From positions 186,001 through 250,000 of the forward strand of contig CABQKA010000001.1 in NCBI GenBank assembly GCA_902464615.1: a stretch of 64,000 nt of DNA, read 5' to 3'. Numbering within the stretch: position 1 is the first letter of the stretch; each line of letters starts with the position of its first letter. A model generated the notes under the pieces. That model made no database searches. It was not told the DNA's origin and was given only the letters and a program-made list of their open reading frames with translations. The position numbers and the translations under genes are program-made. This document shows positions 42,701-50,633 of this stretch, piece by piece. The DNA comes from an uncultured Prevotella sp. (GTDB lineage Bacteria; Bacteroidota; Bacteroidia; Bacteroidales; Bacteroidaceae).

Positions 42701-44093
42701 TCGACTTGGCGAATGTTTCGATGAAAGAGCCGCAGCCCGACGAACAGGCCTCGTTGATTTCTATGCGGTTGATGACGCCGCCCGCCACAAACATGGCCTT
42801 CATGTCCTGCCCGCCGATGTCGAGGATGAACGACACGTCCGGGGTAATGCGGCTCGCGGCCATGTAGTGTGCAATGGTCTCTATGATGCCGGCATCCAGG
42901 CGGAATGCGGCCTTGATGAGGTCTTCTCCGTAGCCCGTGACGCAGCTGCCTGTGAGATGGACTTCCGTGCCGGCTTCCGCGCAGGCGGCGAGAAAGGCTT
43001 TCAGTCCCTTTTCGACGGCCGCGATGGGATTGCCGTCGTTTCCGTGATAATAGGAAAAAAGCAACCGGCCCTCACGGTCCAGGAATACGATTTTCGTGGT
43101 CGTCGACCCGGAGTCGATGCCGAGCGTCACGTCCTCGCGTCCCGGCGCCAGTGCCTTGCGGGCAATGCGGTGGCGCGAGCTGCGCTCCTTCCACTCCCGG
43201 TAGTCTTCTTCGCCGCTGAAGATTGGTTCCAATCCCTTCCGCGGCCGGTAGTCGTCCGCCAAGCGGGAACTGATCGCGGCCGCCAGTTCCTCCAGCGGGC
43301 ATGGGGCCGCCTCCTGCTCCGCCAGTGCGGCTCCCCATGCGGGGACAAGATGACTGTCGGAGGGGAGGAGTATATCGTCGGGCGAAAGGTGCAGGTAGTT
43401 GACGAAAGCCTGGCGCAGGGCCGGCAGGAAGGTCAGCGGACCGCCGCAGAAAAGGACCGGCGCCGCGATGTCGCTCCCGTGGGCCAGGGTGACGACCACC
43501 TGTACGGCCACGGCATGAAACACCGAGGCGGCTATGTCCTCGCGGCTGGCGTTCTTGGCCAGGAGGTTCTGGATGTCCGTCTTGCTGAACACCCCGCAAC
43601 GCGAAGCGATGGGATACAGGTGCGCGGCCTGCTGCGCCAGCCCGTCAAGCTCCGCGGTAGAGACGCCCAGCAGGATGGCCATCTGGTCGATGAATGCCCC
43701 GGTGCCGCCGGCGCAATTGCCGTTCATGCGCATGTCCGTGGCTCTGCCGTCCTGGAAGAACACTACTTTTGCATCCTCGCCACCGATGTCTATCATCGTG
43801 GCGGCCTTTCCGCAAACGCGGCGCACGTAGTGCGTGGCGGCCACCACCTCCTGCACGAAGTCCAGCCCGCATGTTTCGGCTATGCCCATGCCGACCGAGC
43901 CGGTGAGATGGAGCCGCACGACGGACGTCCCCGTCACGGGGGCCATCGCCGCCAGGAGCTCCAGCAGTTTCTCTCTTATCTGCGCATTGTGCCGTTCGTA
44001 ATGCGTGAAGACGGGCTGCCCGCCGGCATCGAGCACTACGGCCTTTATCGTGGTAGAGCCAATATCCAGTCCGATGCTATAACATGGTTCCAT
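39759..44093 (-). CDS. Large acyl-CoA dehydratase activase (two BadF/HgdC-type ATPase modules plus DUF2229/HgdB-like region)
   Basis: 1444 residues. Module 1 (~1-260) starts SIGLDIGSTTIKAVVLDAGG and has NCAGGTGAFIDQMA and SRCGVFSKTDIQNL. Module 2 (~320-575) has LGIDSGSTTTKIVFLD, ACSSGCGSFIETFA and TRCTVFMNSKVKQ. In HgdC the two cysteines at these positions bind the [4Fe-4S] cluster between subunits, so each module keeps both. From ~660 a DUF2229-type region follows (VVGIPRCLNMYEEYPFWHTLF; SDNICFPAKLVHSHI) and then an HgdB-like region (YANNEVCYPATLIVGDI; TQTGGQCRASNYIALIKRGL). Small activases use ATP to inject one electron into 2-hydroxyacyl-CoA dehydratases. No dehydratase subunits are nearby, and the true reaction of this fused form is unknown. 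Confidence 0.85.
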   Translation of the reverse strand: MEPCYSIGLDIGSTTIKAVVLDAGGQPVFTHYERHNAQIREKLLELLAAMAPVTGTSVVRLHLTGSVGMGIAETCGLDFVQEVVAATHYVRRVCGKAATMIDIGGEDAKVVFFQDGRATDMRMNGNCAGGTGAFIDQMAILLGVSTAELDGLAQQAAHLYPIASRCGVFSKTDIQNLLAKNASREDIAASVFHAVAVQVVVTLAHGSDIAAPVLFCGGPLTFLPALRQAFVNYLHLSPDDILLPSDSHLVPAWGAALAEQEAAPCPLEELAAAISSRLADDYRPRKGLEPIFSGEEDYREWKERSSRHRIARKALAPGREDVTLGIDSGSTTTKIVFLDREGRLLFSYYHGNDGNPIAAVEKGLKAFLAACAEAGTEVHLTGSCVTGYGEDLIKAAFRLDAGIIETIAHYMAASRITPDVSFILDIGGQDMKAMFVAGGVINRIEINEACSSGCGSFIETFAKSMGYGVEAFAAEACRAALPCDLGTRCTVFMNSKVKQALREGATVADIAAGLSYSVVRNCLYKVLRLKHTAELGRHIVVQGGTMKNDAVVRAFEKLTGCEVFRSDCPELMGAFGCALYARKFSGQDVRLDELVRRAAYTMRHQQCHGCENQCRITAYRFENGNRYYSGNRCEKVYNNKGVERKPGQNVYADKLALLFDRELPVENPKCVVGIPRCLNMYEEYPFWHTLFSQCGIRVVLSAPSTFSRYESKVKLVMSDNICFPAKLVHSHIQDLIDRRVDRILMPFVVFEKQEGGQNSYNCPIVSGYSEVVKSVQAGSVPLDTPAITFKDRRLLYRQCRDYLAGLGVEKRRAKAAFRKAVAEMDRYEAELAERNREILRQGRAQGMLTVLLAGRPYHADPLIQHKLSDMIAGMGVNVITDDVVRGANIVADDAHFVSQWAYPNRILRAAKWVAEQGADVQCMQMTSFGCGPDAFLTDEVRNLLKRYGKTLTLLKIDDVSNIGSIKLRVRSAIDSLRLSAGVGAEMQAEPFTAPPVFGEKDRRRKILAPFFTPFISPLIPSLMKVAGYDVENLPVSDAASSDWGLRYANNEVCYPATLIVGDIIKAFKENRYDPATTAVAITQTGGQCRASNYIALIKRGLSEAGYADVPVLSLTFGGGLQNEQPGFRMNWAKLLPIVLNSFLYSDCIAKLYYAAAAREREPGAAARLRDMYLNAAQRIVESNSPDELLSLFHLAVRDFNAIVRPDNVPVPQVGIVGEIFLKFHPFAQKNISQWLVDHRIEVIPPLLTEFFVQGFVNFVVKQDSGLRRKVVPNAVVRWLYGRVWRRMKHYNRAGMAFRYFSPFKNVFEEAAEAAKVVTLNAQFGEGWVLPGEILSMYRQGVTHVISLQPFGCIANHIVSKGIERRIKRLCPDLHLLSLDFDSGVSDVNVMNRLLLFVDSLKESGLPHERMAEGHIPRKRTSKSGRTETRTIAEPLPVASKAFGK

Positions 44094-44118
44094 AAATGCT
44101 ATTTTTCGTTTTAGGCGA

Positions 44119-44126
44119 CAAAGTTA
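44119..44126 (-). promoter_or_regulatory. -7 promoter element, activase gene
   Basis: Reads TAACTTTG on the minus strand, 25 nt before the ATG. A TTTC -33-like element lies about 18 nt upstream. Confidence 0.65.
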
Positions 44127-44212
44127 AGCCGGCTTCGCCACTGGAAAAAGTGCAATTTCCGGGTTATCTTGTGCAAAATCCACTGTTCCGGGCGCGAAAG
44201 GCAGGCTTTTAT

Positions 44213-44244
44213 ATTGATTTTGTGCGGCAGTTTTTGTTAATTTG
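44213..44244 (+). promoter_or_regulatory. Promoter candidate, AraC-type gene
   Basis: ATTG (44213-44216), 20 nt, TTAATTTG (44237-44244, one base off TAnnTTTG). It overlaps the in-frame TTG at 44242, so translation more likely starts at the ATG 44275. Confidence 0.5.
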
Positions 44245-44274
44245 CGTCGTGAGAGCATCTATCTGGACTATTTT

Positions 44275-45159
44275 ATGACCGACAGCGTTTTCCACATTGA
44301 CGACATCGGTAAATGGGAAGCCGGACACAACGAGCTGTTCGACGAGCAGTTGGGCATCTGCCTTTGCCGCTCCGGGCAGGCGGAACTGCTGGTCGACGAC
44401 CGCTTCTTCCGCATCGGTGCAAACTGCCTGCTCCTCCTCCCGCCCTATTCGCGCATCCAGTTGCTGCGCCGCGACAGTGCGTTCGGCGGCCTGTGTCTCG
44501 GCACGAACATCGGGACGCTCCAGGCCTACACCGCGCAGTTCTCCATGGAGGAACGCCTCCGCATACGCCGGCATCCCTGCCTCCGTACAGACGGGCGGCA
44601 ATGCCTGCGGCTGGAGCATGCCATGCGCGTCATGCACATCCTCGTCAAAGCGCGCCGGCGCGACAGAGGGCAAGGGGCTGCCCGCACCAACGGGCCGTTT
44701 GTGCAGGCCATACTCGGCACATTCTATTTCGAAGTGATGCGGGCCTACCTGGACCGGACGCCCGCAGCCGACGCACCGCAAAGCGCAACCGACCGCCTGC
44801 TGGAAGAATTCCTGCAACTGCTGGGGCTCCACTGCGCCCGCGAACGGACCGTAGACTTCTATGCCCGCCGGCTCCACCTCTCACCGGGATACCTCTCTGC
44901 CGTAGTAAAAGCCAAGACTGGCCGCTCCGCCATGCAGTGGATCACAGCCTTCGCCATCATGGAAGCCCGGCACTATCTGCATACCACTTCATGGAGCATC
45001 AAGGAAATAGCCATTGCCATGCACTTTCCCGACCAGTCTACCTTCGGACGTTACTTCAGGCAGCACAGCGGGCTTTCCCCTACGGAATTCCGGAAATCGG
45101 CATCCCACGGGAAACCGCCGCGCGACGACGCGCCTAAGCCCCGTCGCCACGAGGCTTAG
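44275..45159 (+). CDS. AraC-family transcriptional regulator
   Basis: 294 residues from the ATG at 44275. The N-terminal cupin-like domain (LGICLCRSGQAELLVDDRFFRIGANCLLLLPPYSRIQ) is followed by an AraC DNA-binding domain (HLSPGYLSAVVKAKTGRSAMQWIT; SIKEIAIAMHFPDQSTFGRYFRQHSGLSPTEFRKS). It is transcribed divergently from the activase gene across a 181-bp region, a common regulator-target layout. The family end is at FRKS; the remaining ~20 residues (…APKPRRHEA) are encoded by units of the 21-bp intergenic repeat, which also supplies the stop codon. Confidence 0.92.
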   Translation: MTDSVFHIDDIGKWEAGHNELFDEQLGICLCRSGQAELLVDDRFFRIGANCLLLLPPYSRIQLLRRDSAFGGLCLGTNIGTLQAYTAQFSMEERLRIRRHPCLRTDGRQCLRLEHAMRVMHILVKARRRDRGQGAARTNGPFVQAILGTFYFEVMRAYLDRTPAADAPQSATDRLLEEFLQLLGLHCARERTVDFYARRLHLSPGYLSAVVKAKTGRSAMQWITAFAIMEARHYLHTTSWSIKEIAIAMHFPDQSTFGRYFRQHSGLSPTEFRKSASHGKPPRDDAPKPRRHEA

Positions 45160-45187
45160 GCCCGGCGGAACGGGGCTTAGGCCCGGA
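45131..45187. repeat. Intergenic repeat block overlapping the 3' end of the AraC gene
   Basis: CGCCTAAGCCCCGT at 45131, then GAGGCTTAGGCCC (45151) and ACGGGGCTTAGGCCC (45170) with GGCTTAG 21 bp apart. This block carries the TTAG variant of the core. The stop codon of the AraC gene lies in the second unit. Confidence 0.85.
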
Positions 45188-45196
45188 AACGGCGCA

Positions 45197-46264
45197 CTAC
45201 TTCTCCCCCACCACGTAACGCTTGTAATAAGCCAACGCCATTGTCGTGACGGGAAGGGCGATAATCAACCCGCCGATGCCGAACATGAAGGCGCCGACGG
45301 AGAGCGACAGCAGGATGACTGCCGGCGACAGGCCCATAATCTTGCCCATGACCCGGGGCGTGACGACTACATCCTGGATAATCTGGACTACGATATAAAC
45401 CAGGACGACACTGCCGATGAGCAACCAGAAATTCTCGCCGGTCTCTGCCGCGCGGAGCAGGGCCAGCACCGTCGCCGGCAGGAAACCGGCCAACTGGAGG
45501 TAGGGCACGAAACTGATGATGCCGATGAAGCACCCTAAGGCCAGCGGCATGCTGAACCCGACCAGATAGAAGCCGGCCGAGAACATGATGCAGTTGCTCA
45601 GCGCGATAAGAAGCTGGCCGCGGAAGTAGCCGCACATGTAATAGGTAACATCGTCTACAAAACGGACGGCGAAGGCGCGCCGGCGCATGGGGATGTAGGA
45701 AATCCACTTCTTCGCGTATTTCTCATAGTCGAGCATGAGAAAAAACAGGTAGAGGACCGCAATGAGCGAAGACGCCACGCCGATGATGGTACTGGCCGTA
45801 GAGAGCAGCAAGTCCCACAGCTTCGGCACAAGATTGCGCACGGCGGTGAAAATATCGCCGGCCTGCACCCAGCGGTAAACGTCTGTCCGGCGGAAATATT
45901 CGTTGAAATTATGTTGCACGACTTCGGGCAACGAAGAGTGCTCCCCGCCGGTCGCCATGTAATGGGCAATGACATCCTTCACGTGCAGGCACTCGTCTAT
46001 CATAGGCGGGATGCAGAGCCACAGCAGCCCTGCGACGACTCCAACGGCCAGCAGCAGCGTCAGCACGACGCAGGGCAGGCGGAAGCGGAGGCGGCACGTG
46101 TATTGCAGGAAGTTGACCACCGGATTGAGCAGATAGGCGACGACCGCCGCGACAAGGAACGGCACGATGACGGGACTCAGGTAGCTGAACAGGAACCAGA
46201 GGACGACCAAAGCAGCCACAATAATGAGCCCGCGGGCAAAACGGTCGAATGTTATCGGTTTCAT
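45197..46264 (-). CDS. AI-2E family transporter (PF01594-type permease)
   Basis: 355 residues from the ATG at 46264; the frame is open upstream, but that part precedes the promoter. About seven to eight membrane helices in the family order: an N-terminal pair (LIIVAALVVLWFLFSYLSPVIVPFLVAAVVAYLLNPVV), a central soluble segment (~120-190), then the C-terminal core with GIISFVPYLQLAGFLPA and QIIQDVVVTPRVMGKIMGLSPAVILLSLSVGAFMFGIGGLIIALP. Members include the TqsA exporter, but most have unknown substrates. It is convergent with the AraC gene and divergent from rsmI. Confidence 0.9.
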   Translation of the reverse strand: MKPITFDRFARGLIIVAALVVLWFLFSYLSPVIVPFLVAAVVAYLLNPVVNFLQYTCRLRFRLPCVVLTLLLAVGVVAGLLWLCIPPMIDECLHVKDVIAHYMATGGEHSSLPEVVQHNFNEYFRRTDVYRWVQAGDIFTAVRNLVPKLWDLLLSTASTIIGVASSLIAVLYLFFLMLDYEKYAKKWISYIPMRRRAFAVRFVDDVTYYMCGYFRGQLLIALSNCIMFSAGFYLVGFSMPLALGCFIGIISFVPYLQLAGFLPATVLALLRAAETGENFWLLIGSVVLVYIVVQIIQDVVVTPRVMGKIMGLSPAVILLSLSVGAFMFGIGGLIIALPVTTMALAYYKRYVVGEK

Positions 46265-46285
46265 ATAGCAAGATTTACCACGGCG

Positions 46286-46293
46286 CAAAGCTA
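46286..46293 (-). promoter_or_regulatory. -7 promoter element, AI-2E transporter gene
   Basis: Reads TAGCTTTG on the minus strand, 21 nt before the ATG at 46264. Confidence 0.65.
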
Positions 46294-46399
46294 CCGCCGC
46301 TTCCCGCGCACAGCGCAGGAAAAGCCGCCGGGAAGAGCGGGCCGCGCGCTGCAAAAATAGGCATAACTTCCCTAAAAAAGCAAATATCCACGCCTTTTG

Positions 46400-46430
46400 T
46401 TTGCCCGCCACCGAGAAATCCATATATTTG
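46400..46430 (+). promoter_or_regulatory. Promoter directly abutting the rsmI start codon
   Basis: TTTG (46400-46403), 19 nt, TATATTTG (46423-46430). Only 4 nt separate the -7 element from the ATG at 46435. Confidence 0.75.
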
Positions 46431-46434
46431 CAGC

Positions 46435-47172
46435 ATGGGAATGCTTTACCTTGTCCCCACCCCGGTGGGCAACATGGAGGACATCACGCTCCGCGCGCTC
46501 CGCATCTTGAAAGAGGCGGACGTCATACTGGCCGAAGACACCCGCACGTCGGGCCTGCTCCTCCAGCACTATGGCATCAAGAACAGGCTCTGCGCACACC
46601 ACAAGTTCAACGAGCACCAGACGGCCGAGGCCTTTGCCGCACGCATGGCCGCGGGTGAAACGATGGCCCTCGTTACCGACGCGGGGACTCCGGGCATTTC
46701 AGACCCGGGCTTCATGCTGGTGCGGGCCTGCGTAGCCCGCGGCGTGGAAGTGCAGTGCCTGCCGGGAGCCACGGCGTTCGTACCGGCACTGGCCGCCTCG
46801 GGGCTTCCCTGCGAGCGCTTCACCTTTGAAGGTTTCCTCCCGGTTAAGAAAGGCAGGGCCACACGCCTGGAACAGCTGCGCGAAGAACAGCGCACGATGA
46901 TTTTCTACGAATCGCCCTACCGCGTCGTCAAGACGCTGGGCCAACTGGCCGAGACCCTCGGTGAAAACCGCCGCATGTCAGCCTGCCGCGAAATATCCAA
47001 AATCCACGAGGAAAGCGTGCGCGGCACCATCGCTGAGGTGCTGGCCCATTTTGAAAGCACCGAGCCCCGCGGAGAGTTTGTCCTCGTCGTGGAGGGCTTG
47101 GCCTCTGCAAAGCGTGCCGCAGGCAAAGAGGCCGCCGGAAAGGACGCCGACCAGCACGGATACCTCCCATAA
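46435..47172 (+). CDS. rsmI: 16S rRNA (cytidine-1402-2'-O)-methyltransferase
   Basis: 245 residues. LYLVPTPVGNMEDITLRALRIL and ILAEDTRTSGLLLQHYGI, then LVTDAGTPGISDPGF and GATAFVPALAASGLP, are the RsmI blocks of the SpoU-unrelated tetrapyrrole-methylase fold (SAM-binding TDAGTPGISDPG). It 2'-O-methylates C1402 of 16S rRNA. The ATG at 46435 lies where transcription should begin; an in-frame ATG at 46441 fits the conserved start (MLYLVPTPVGN) equally well. The lipoprotein gene follows after 36 bp. Confidence 0.95.
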   Translation: MGMLYLVPTPVGNMEDITLRALRILKEADVILAEDTRTSGLLLQHYGIKNRLCAHHKFNEHQTAEAFAARMAAGETMALVTDAGTPGISDPGFMLVRACVARGVEVQCLPGATAFVPALAASGLPCERFTFEGFLPVKKGRATRLEQLREEQRTMIFYESPYRVVKTLGQLAETLGENRRMSACREISKIHEESVRGTIAEVLAHFESTEPRGEFVLVVEGLASAKRAAGKEAAGKDADQHGYLP

Positions 47173-47208
47173 ACATATTACAATGCAACGAATAAAAACA
47201 CGTTCGAT

Positions 47209-48078
47209 ATGAAAAAAATGCTTTTTATCGCTGTCGCCGCAACCGCCTTGGCGCTTGGCGGATGCCAGTCGAAAAGGGAAAAAGAAATGGCCGAAGACCA
47301 CTCGCAAGCCACCATAGACTCACTGCAACGGGTCATCGCGCAAAGCAAAAGCGAGTCGGAGGACATGGCCAAGACCATCCAGCAAATCCGTGACGGTTTC
47401 CGCCAAATCAACGAAGCCGAAGGACGCATTACCAAAGAGCAGGACGAAGGCTCCGACCAGCAAGTCATTGTCGAGAATATGGCTTTCATCCAGCAGACGC
47501 TGCGCCTGAACCGCTCGCGCATTGCCTACCTTCAGGAACAGTTGCGCAACGCCAACCAGACCAGCAAGGAGGCCAAGGACGCTTATGAGGCCATGGTCGA
47601 GGAGTTCAACCGCCAACTGGAAAGCAAGACGAAGGAAATCGAGCAGTTGCGCCAGCAACTGGCCGAGAAAGACGTGCAAATCGCCGAGCAGGGCGAGCAG
47701 ATCAGCCAGTTGAACCAGGACGTGGAGAACCTGACTTCGCAAAACGAAGAGAAAGCGCGCCAAATGGCCGAGCAGGATGAAAAAATACACGAGGCATGGT
47801 ATGTGTTCGGCACTAAGAAGGAGCTGCGCGAAGAGCATATCCTGGAAGACGGCGACGTGATGCGTTCGGCCAACATGAACAAGGATTACTTCACGAAGAT
47901 TGACATCCGCGTCACGAAGAAAATTCCGCTTTACTCCAAGAGGGCAGAGCTCAAATCGGACCATCCGGCCGGCTCATACGTCCTGGAGAAGGACGCGCAC
48001 GGACTGTACACGCTCCGCATCACCAAGCCGGAAGCGTTCTGGAGTGCCAGCCGCTATCTCGTTATCTTAGTCAAGTAA
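47209..48078 (+). CDS. Coiled-coil lipoprotein of unknown function
   Basis: 289 residues. Signal peptide with lipobox L-G-G-C (MKKMLFIAVAATALALGGC, Cys19). Residues ~35-200 are a long heptad-rich coiled coil (LQEQLRNA, KEIEQLRQQLAEKDVQIAEQGEQISQLNQDVENL). A C-terminal ~90-residue globular part (YVFGTKKELREEHILEDGDVM...VTKKIPLYSKRAELKSDHPAGSYVLEKD) follows. I recognise no named family. It should be anchored in the inner leaflet of the outer membrane or in the inner membrane and could act as a spacer or scaffold. Strong terminator downstream. Confidence 0.8.
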   Translation: MKKMLFIAVAATALALGGCQSKREKEMAEDHSQATIDSLQRVIAQSKSESEDMAKTIQQIRDGFRQINEAEGRITKEQDEGSDQQVIVENMAFIQQTLRLNRSRIAYLQEQLRNANQTSKEAKDAYEAMVEEFNRQLESKTKEIEQLRQQLAEKDVQIAEQGEQISQLNQDVENLTSQNEEKARQMAEQDEKIHEAWYVFGTKKELREEHILEDGDVMRSANMNKDYFTKIDIRVTKKIPLYSKRAELKSDHPAGSYVLEKDAHGLYTLRITKPEAFWSASRYLVILVK

Positions 48079-48095
48079 AGATTTCACCCCTTTGT

Positions 48096-48144
48096 GGAAG
48101 CGTGCTGCCCGGCCAAAGGCCGCGGCGACGCGCTTCCCTTTTTT
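48096..48144 (+). terminator. Terminator after the coiled-coil lipoprotein
   Basis: GGAAGCG (48096-48102) and the complementary arm ending GCGCTTCC (48130-48137) form an imperfect stem, followed by a T-run to 48144. Confidence 0.8.
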
Positions 48145-48232
48145 GTGTGCCTGGCCGACCTGCCGCGCAGAAGCGGGACGGACAGGCTGCCAGCCGCTGC
48201 CGGCTGTACAGACTTAACGCCACTACACAGAA

Positions 48233-49579
48233 ATGACTACAACACTCAGACCGCACTACGCCGCCACCCTGCGCCTGGGCGTGCCCATCGCCGTGGGACA
48301 GATCGGGGTCATCCTCATGGGCTTCGCCGACACCATGATGGTAGGCCACTACTCTACCGGCTCGTTGGCCGCCGCCTCTTTCGTGAACAACCTCTTCAAT
48401 CTCGTCACATTCCTCCTCATGGGTTACTCCTACGGCCTGACGCCCCTGATCAGCGCGCACTGTGGAAGAGGCGAGCGCGCCGAAGCGGGAGCCTGTCTGA
48501 AAAACGCCCTGGCCGTCAATGCGCTCTACGGCACGCTGTTGCTCAGCATCATGGCCGTGCTCTATTTCTTTCTGGACCGCATGGGACAGCCCGAGGAAAT
48601 CCTGCCACTTGTACGGCCTTACTATCTGGTCATGCTTATCTCCATGATTTTTGTCATGGCTTTCAACGTCCTGCGCCAGTTTACCGACGGCACCGCCGAC
48701 ACGACTACGGGCATGTGGACCCTGCTGGCCGGCAACGCCCTCAACATCGGCGGCAACTACCTGCTCATCTATGGCATCGGGCCATTTCCTGAACTGGGCC
48801 TCCTCGGGGCCGGGCTTTCCACGCTCTTCGCCCGCGTTTTCTCCGCCGCCATGCTGGGCGGCATCATCCTGGCGCGCAAACGCTACGCCCCGTTCCGGAG
48901 CGGTTTCCGCGCGGCGCGCATCCGCCTGTCTGAAATGCTGCACATCAACGCCAAGTCGCTCCCCGTATCCATCCAGATGGGCATGGAGACCGGCTCGTTC
49001 ACGTTCAGCGCCGTCATGGCCGGATGGCTGGGAGCAGTAGACCTGGCCAGCTACCAGGTACTCGTCACCATCGGGACGCTGGGATTTCTCTTTTACTACA
49101 GTTTCGGCGCGGGCATGAGCATACGCGTGGCTACCTTCACGGGCACGAAGGACTGGCCTGGCGTACGCCAAGCCGCGTGGGCCGGGTGCCACATCCTCGT
49201 GGCAATGGCCATACTTTCCTCGGCCACTTTCCTGTGTTTCGGCGAACAGCTCATCCGCGTCTTCACGTCCGACCCCGAAGTGCAGGCCATAGCCCTCACC
49301 CTCATCGGGCCGCTGGTGCTCTACCAGTTCGGCGACGCCATGCAGATTTGCTTTGCCAACGCGCTGCGCGGCACGGCCCACGTGATGCCGATGATGGGCA
49401 TCGCGTTCGTAAGCTACATCGTCGTGGGCATTCCGGCCAGCTTCGTCATGGGGTTCCCCTTGGGCATGGGCATTCACGGCATTTTCCTGGCGTTTTCCAT
49501 AGGCCTTTTCACCGCCGCCACGCTCTTTTTCATCACGTTCCGACACGTGGTGCGCCGGCAGCTGGGCGCAAAAGACTGA
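48233..49579 (+). CDS. MATE-family multidrug/Na+ efflux protein
   Basis: 448 residues, twelve predicted membrane helices in two homologous bundles. N-terminal LRLGVPIAVGQIGVILMGFADTMMVGHYSTGSLAAASFVNNLF is the NorM-type start. It exports cationic compounds in exchange for Na+ or H+; the natural substrate is unknown. It stands alone between a terminator and a repeat hairpin. Confidence 0.92.
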   Translation: MTTTLRPHYAATLRLGVPIAVGQIGVILMGFADTMMVGHYSTGSLAAASFVNNLFNLVTFLLMGYSYGLTPLISAHCGRGERAEAGACLKNALAVNALYGTLLLSIMAVLYFFLDRMGQPEEILPLVRPYYLVMLISMIFVMAFNVLRQFTDGTADTTTGMWTLLAGNALNIGGNYLLIYGIGPFPELGLLGAGLSTLFARVFSAAMLGGIILARKRYAPFRSGFRAARIRLSEMLHINAKSLPVSIQMGMETGSFTFSAVMAGWLGAVDLASYQVLVTIGTLGFLFYYSFGAGMSIRVATFTGTKDWPGVRQAAWAGCHILVAMAILSSATFLCFGEQLIRVFTSDPEVQAIALTLIGPLVLYQFGDAMQICFANALRGTAHVMPMMGIAFVSYIVVGIPASFVMGFPLGMGIHGIFLAFSIGLFTAATLFFITFRHVVRRQLGAKD

Positions 49580-49618
49580 CACGAACTGCCCGCCACGACG
49601 GGGCAGAAGAAAAAACGA

Positions 49619-49680
49619 ACAGGGCTTAGCCCCGCCGCGACGGGGCTAAGCCCTGTAATTATTTCCCCTATGCCCGTTCC
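49619..49680. repeat. Intergenic repeat hairpin, bidirectional terminator candidate
   Basis: ACAGGGCTTAGCCCCG (49619-49634) and CGGGGCTAAGCCCTGT (49641-49656) form a perfect 16-bp stem with a 6-nt loop. A degenerate unit (CCTATGCCCGT) lies in register 42 bp further on. Located between convergent genes (MATE and yaaA). Confidence 0.88.
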
Positions 49681-49766
49681 TGCCGGCCGCGGCGGAGGTC
49701 CCGCCAAGAGCGGGACGGCATATCCCGCAACAGGCGCGGCAGCCGGCAGCCGGCGGCCGGACGCGC

Positions 49767-50528
49767 TCAGCCGGCGTCGGGGATGCCGCTGACAACGACG
49801 GGCAACTGCCCCACGGCATTGTCGGGAGACGGCTCGAAGCGTGACAAATCCGACGGGGCGGACAGCCGGTTTTGGAGGATGAAACGGGTCATGGCCCCGC
49901 GGCACATTTTGGTGTAGACTACGACGGAGCGCAAACGGTCCCCATCGGCCACACGGAACTCCGGCGTCACGACGCGGACGGCCGCGCATACGCGGCGCCA
50001 GTCGAAAAGGCGCTTCATCTCCGCGCTGGCCAGATTGACCAGGACACCGTCGTCGTCGCGCACGGCCTCAATGAGGCGGTCCGTCAAGCGCGGTTTCCAA
50101 TAGTCGAAACGGGTCGGTCCGTCCGGGTCAGGCAGCCGGACGTCGCCTTCCAGACGGTAAGGACGGATGCCGTCGAGCGGACGCAGCAGTCCGTAAAGGA
50201 AGGAGGTGATAAACAGATGCCGCTGCGCGTAGGCAAAGTCGGCCTCGGAAAAGGATGCGGGGTCGAGATAGCGGAAAACGATGCCGGTATAGGCCAATAT
50301 GGCCGGGAGCTCCTGCGTCTCGGGAGCGAAAAAACGGCGGAAGCGCAGGGCGGCGTCGGCCGCTACGGAACCGCCCACGTGGAGCATCTGTCCCAACTCG
50401 GCCGGACCGTAGGCCAGCAACTGGCGGACGCATGCCTCCGCCTCGGCAGCGAAAGCGGGCCGCGTGACGGCCGGCGGGCAGCCTGCCGTGCGGCCCATAG
50501 TTTTGGCGCAGGAAAGGAGTATCTGCAT
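49767..50528 (-). CDS. yaaA: Peroxide stress protein YaaA (DUF328)
   Basis: 253 residues from the ATG at 50528; MQILLSCAKTM is the family start (an open frame extends upstream without family features). Other blocks: ILAYTGIVFRYLDPASF, FLYGLLRPLDGIRPYRLE, YWKPRLTDRL, LVNLASAEMKRL and VVYTKMCRGAMTRFIL. In E. coli YaaA lowers free iron and protects DNA during peroxide stress, binding DNA through a helix-hairpin-helix-like fold. It is monocistronic here. Confidence 0.93.
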   Translation of the reverse strand: MQILLSCAKTMGRTAGCPPAVTRPAFAAEAEACVRQLLAYGPAELGQMLHVGGSVAADAALRFRRFFAPETQELPAILAYTGIVFRYLDPASFSEADFAYAQRHLFITSFLYGLLRPLDGIRPYRLEGDVRLPDPDGPTRFDYWKPRLTDRLIEAVRDDDGVLVNLASAEMKRLFDWRRVCAAVRVVTPEFRVADGDRLRSVVVYTKMCRGAMTRFILQNRLSAPSDLSRFEPSPDNAVGQLPVVVSGIPDAG

Positions 50529-50633
50529 TGAATCCGATATTTTTTTACTGAAAGCCCGGGGCGCGACCGCGCGTCCGTGCAAAAGCGGCGGTCAGGCTTG
50601 GCGGGAGACTGCGCGGGACAAGCCGCATGAGGC

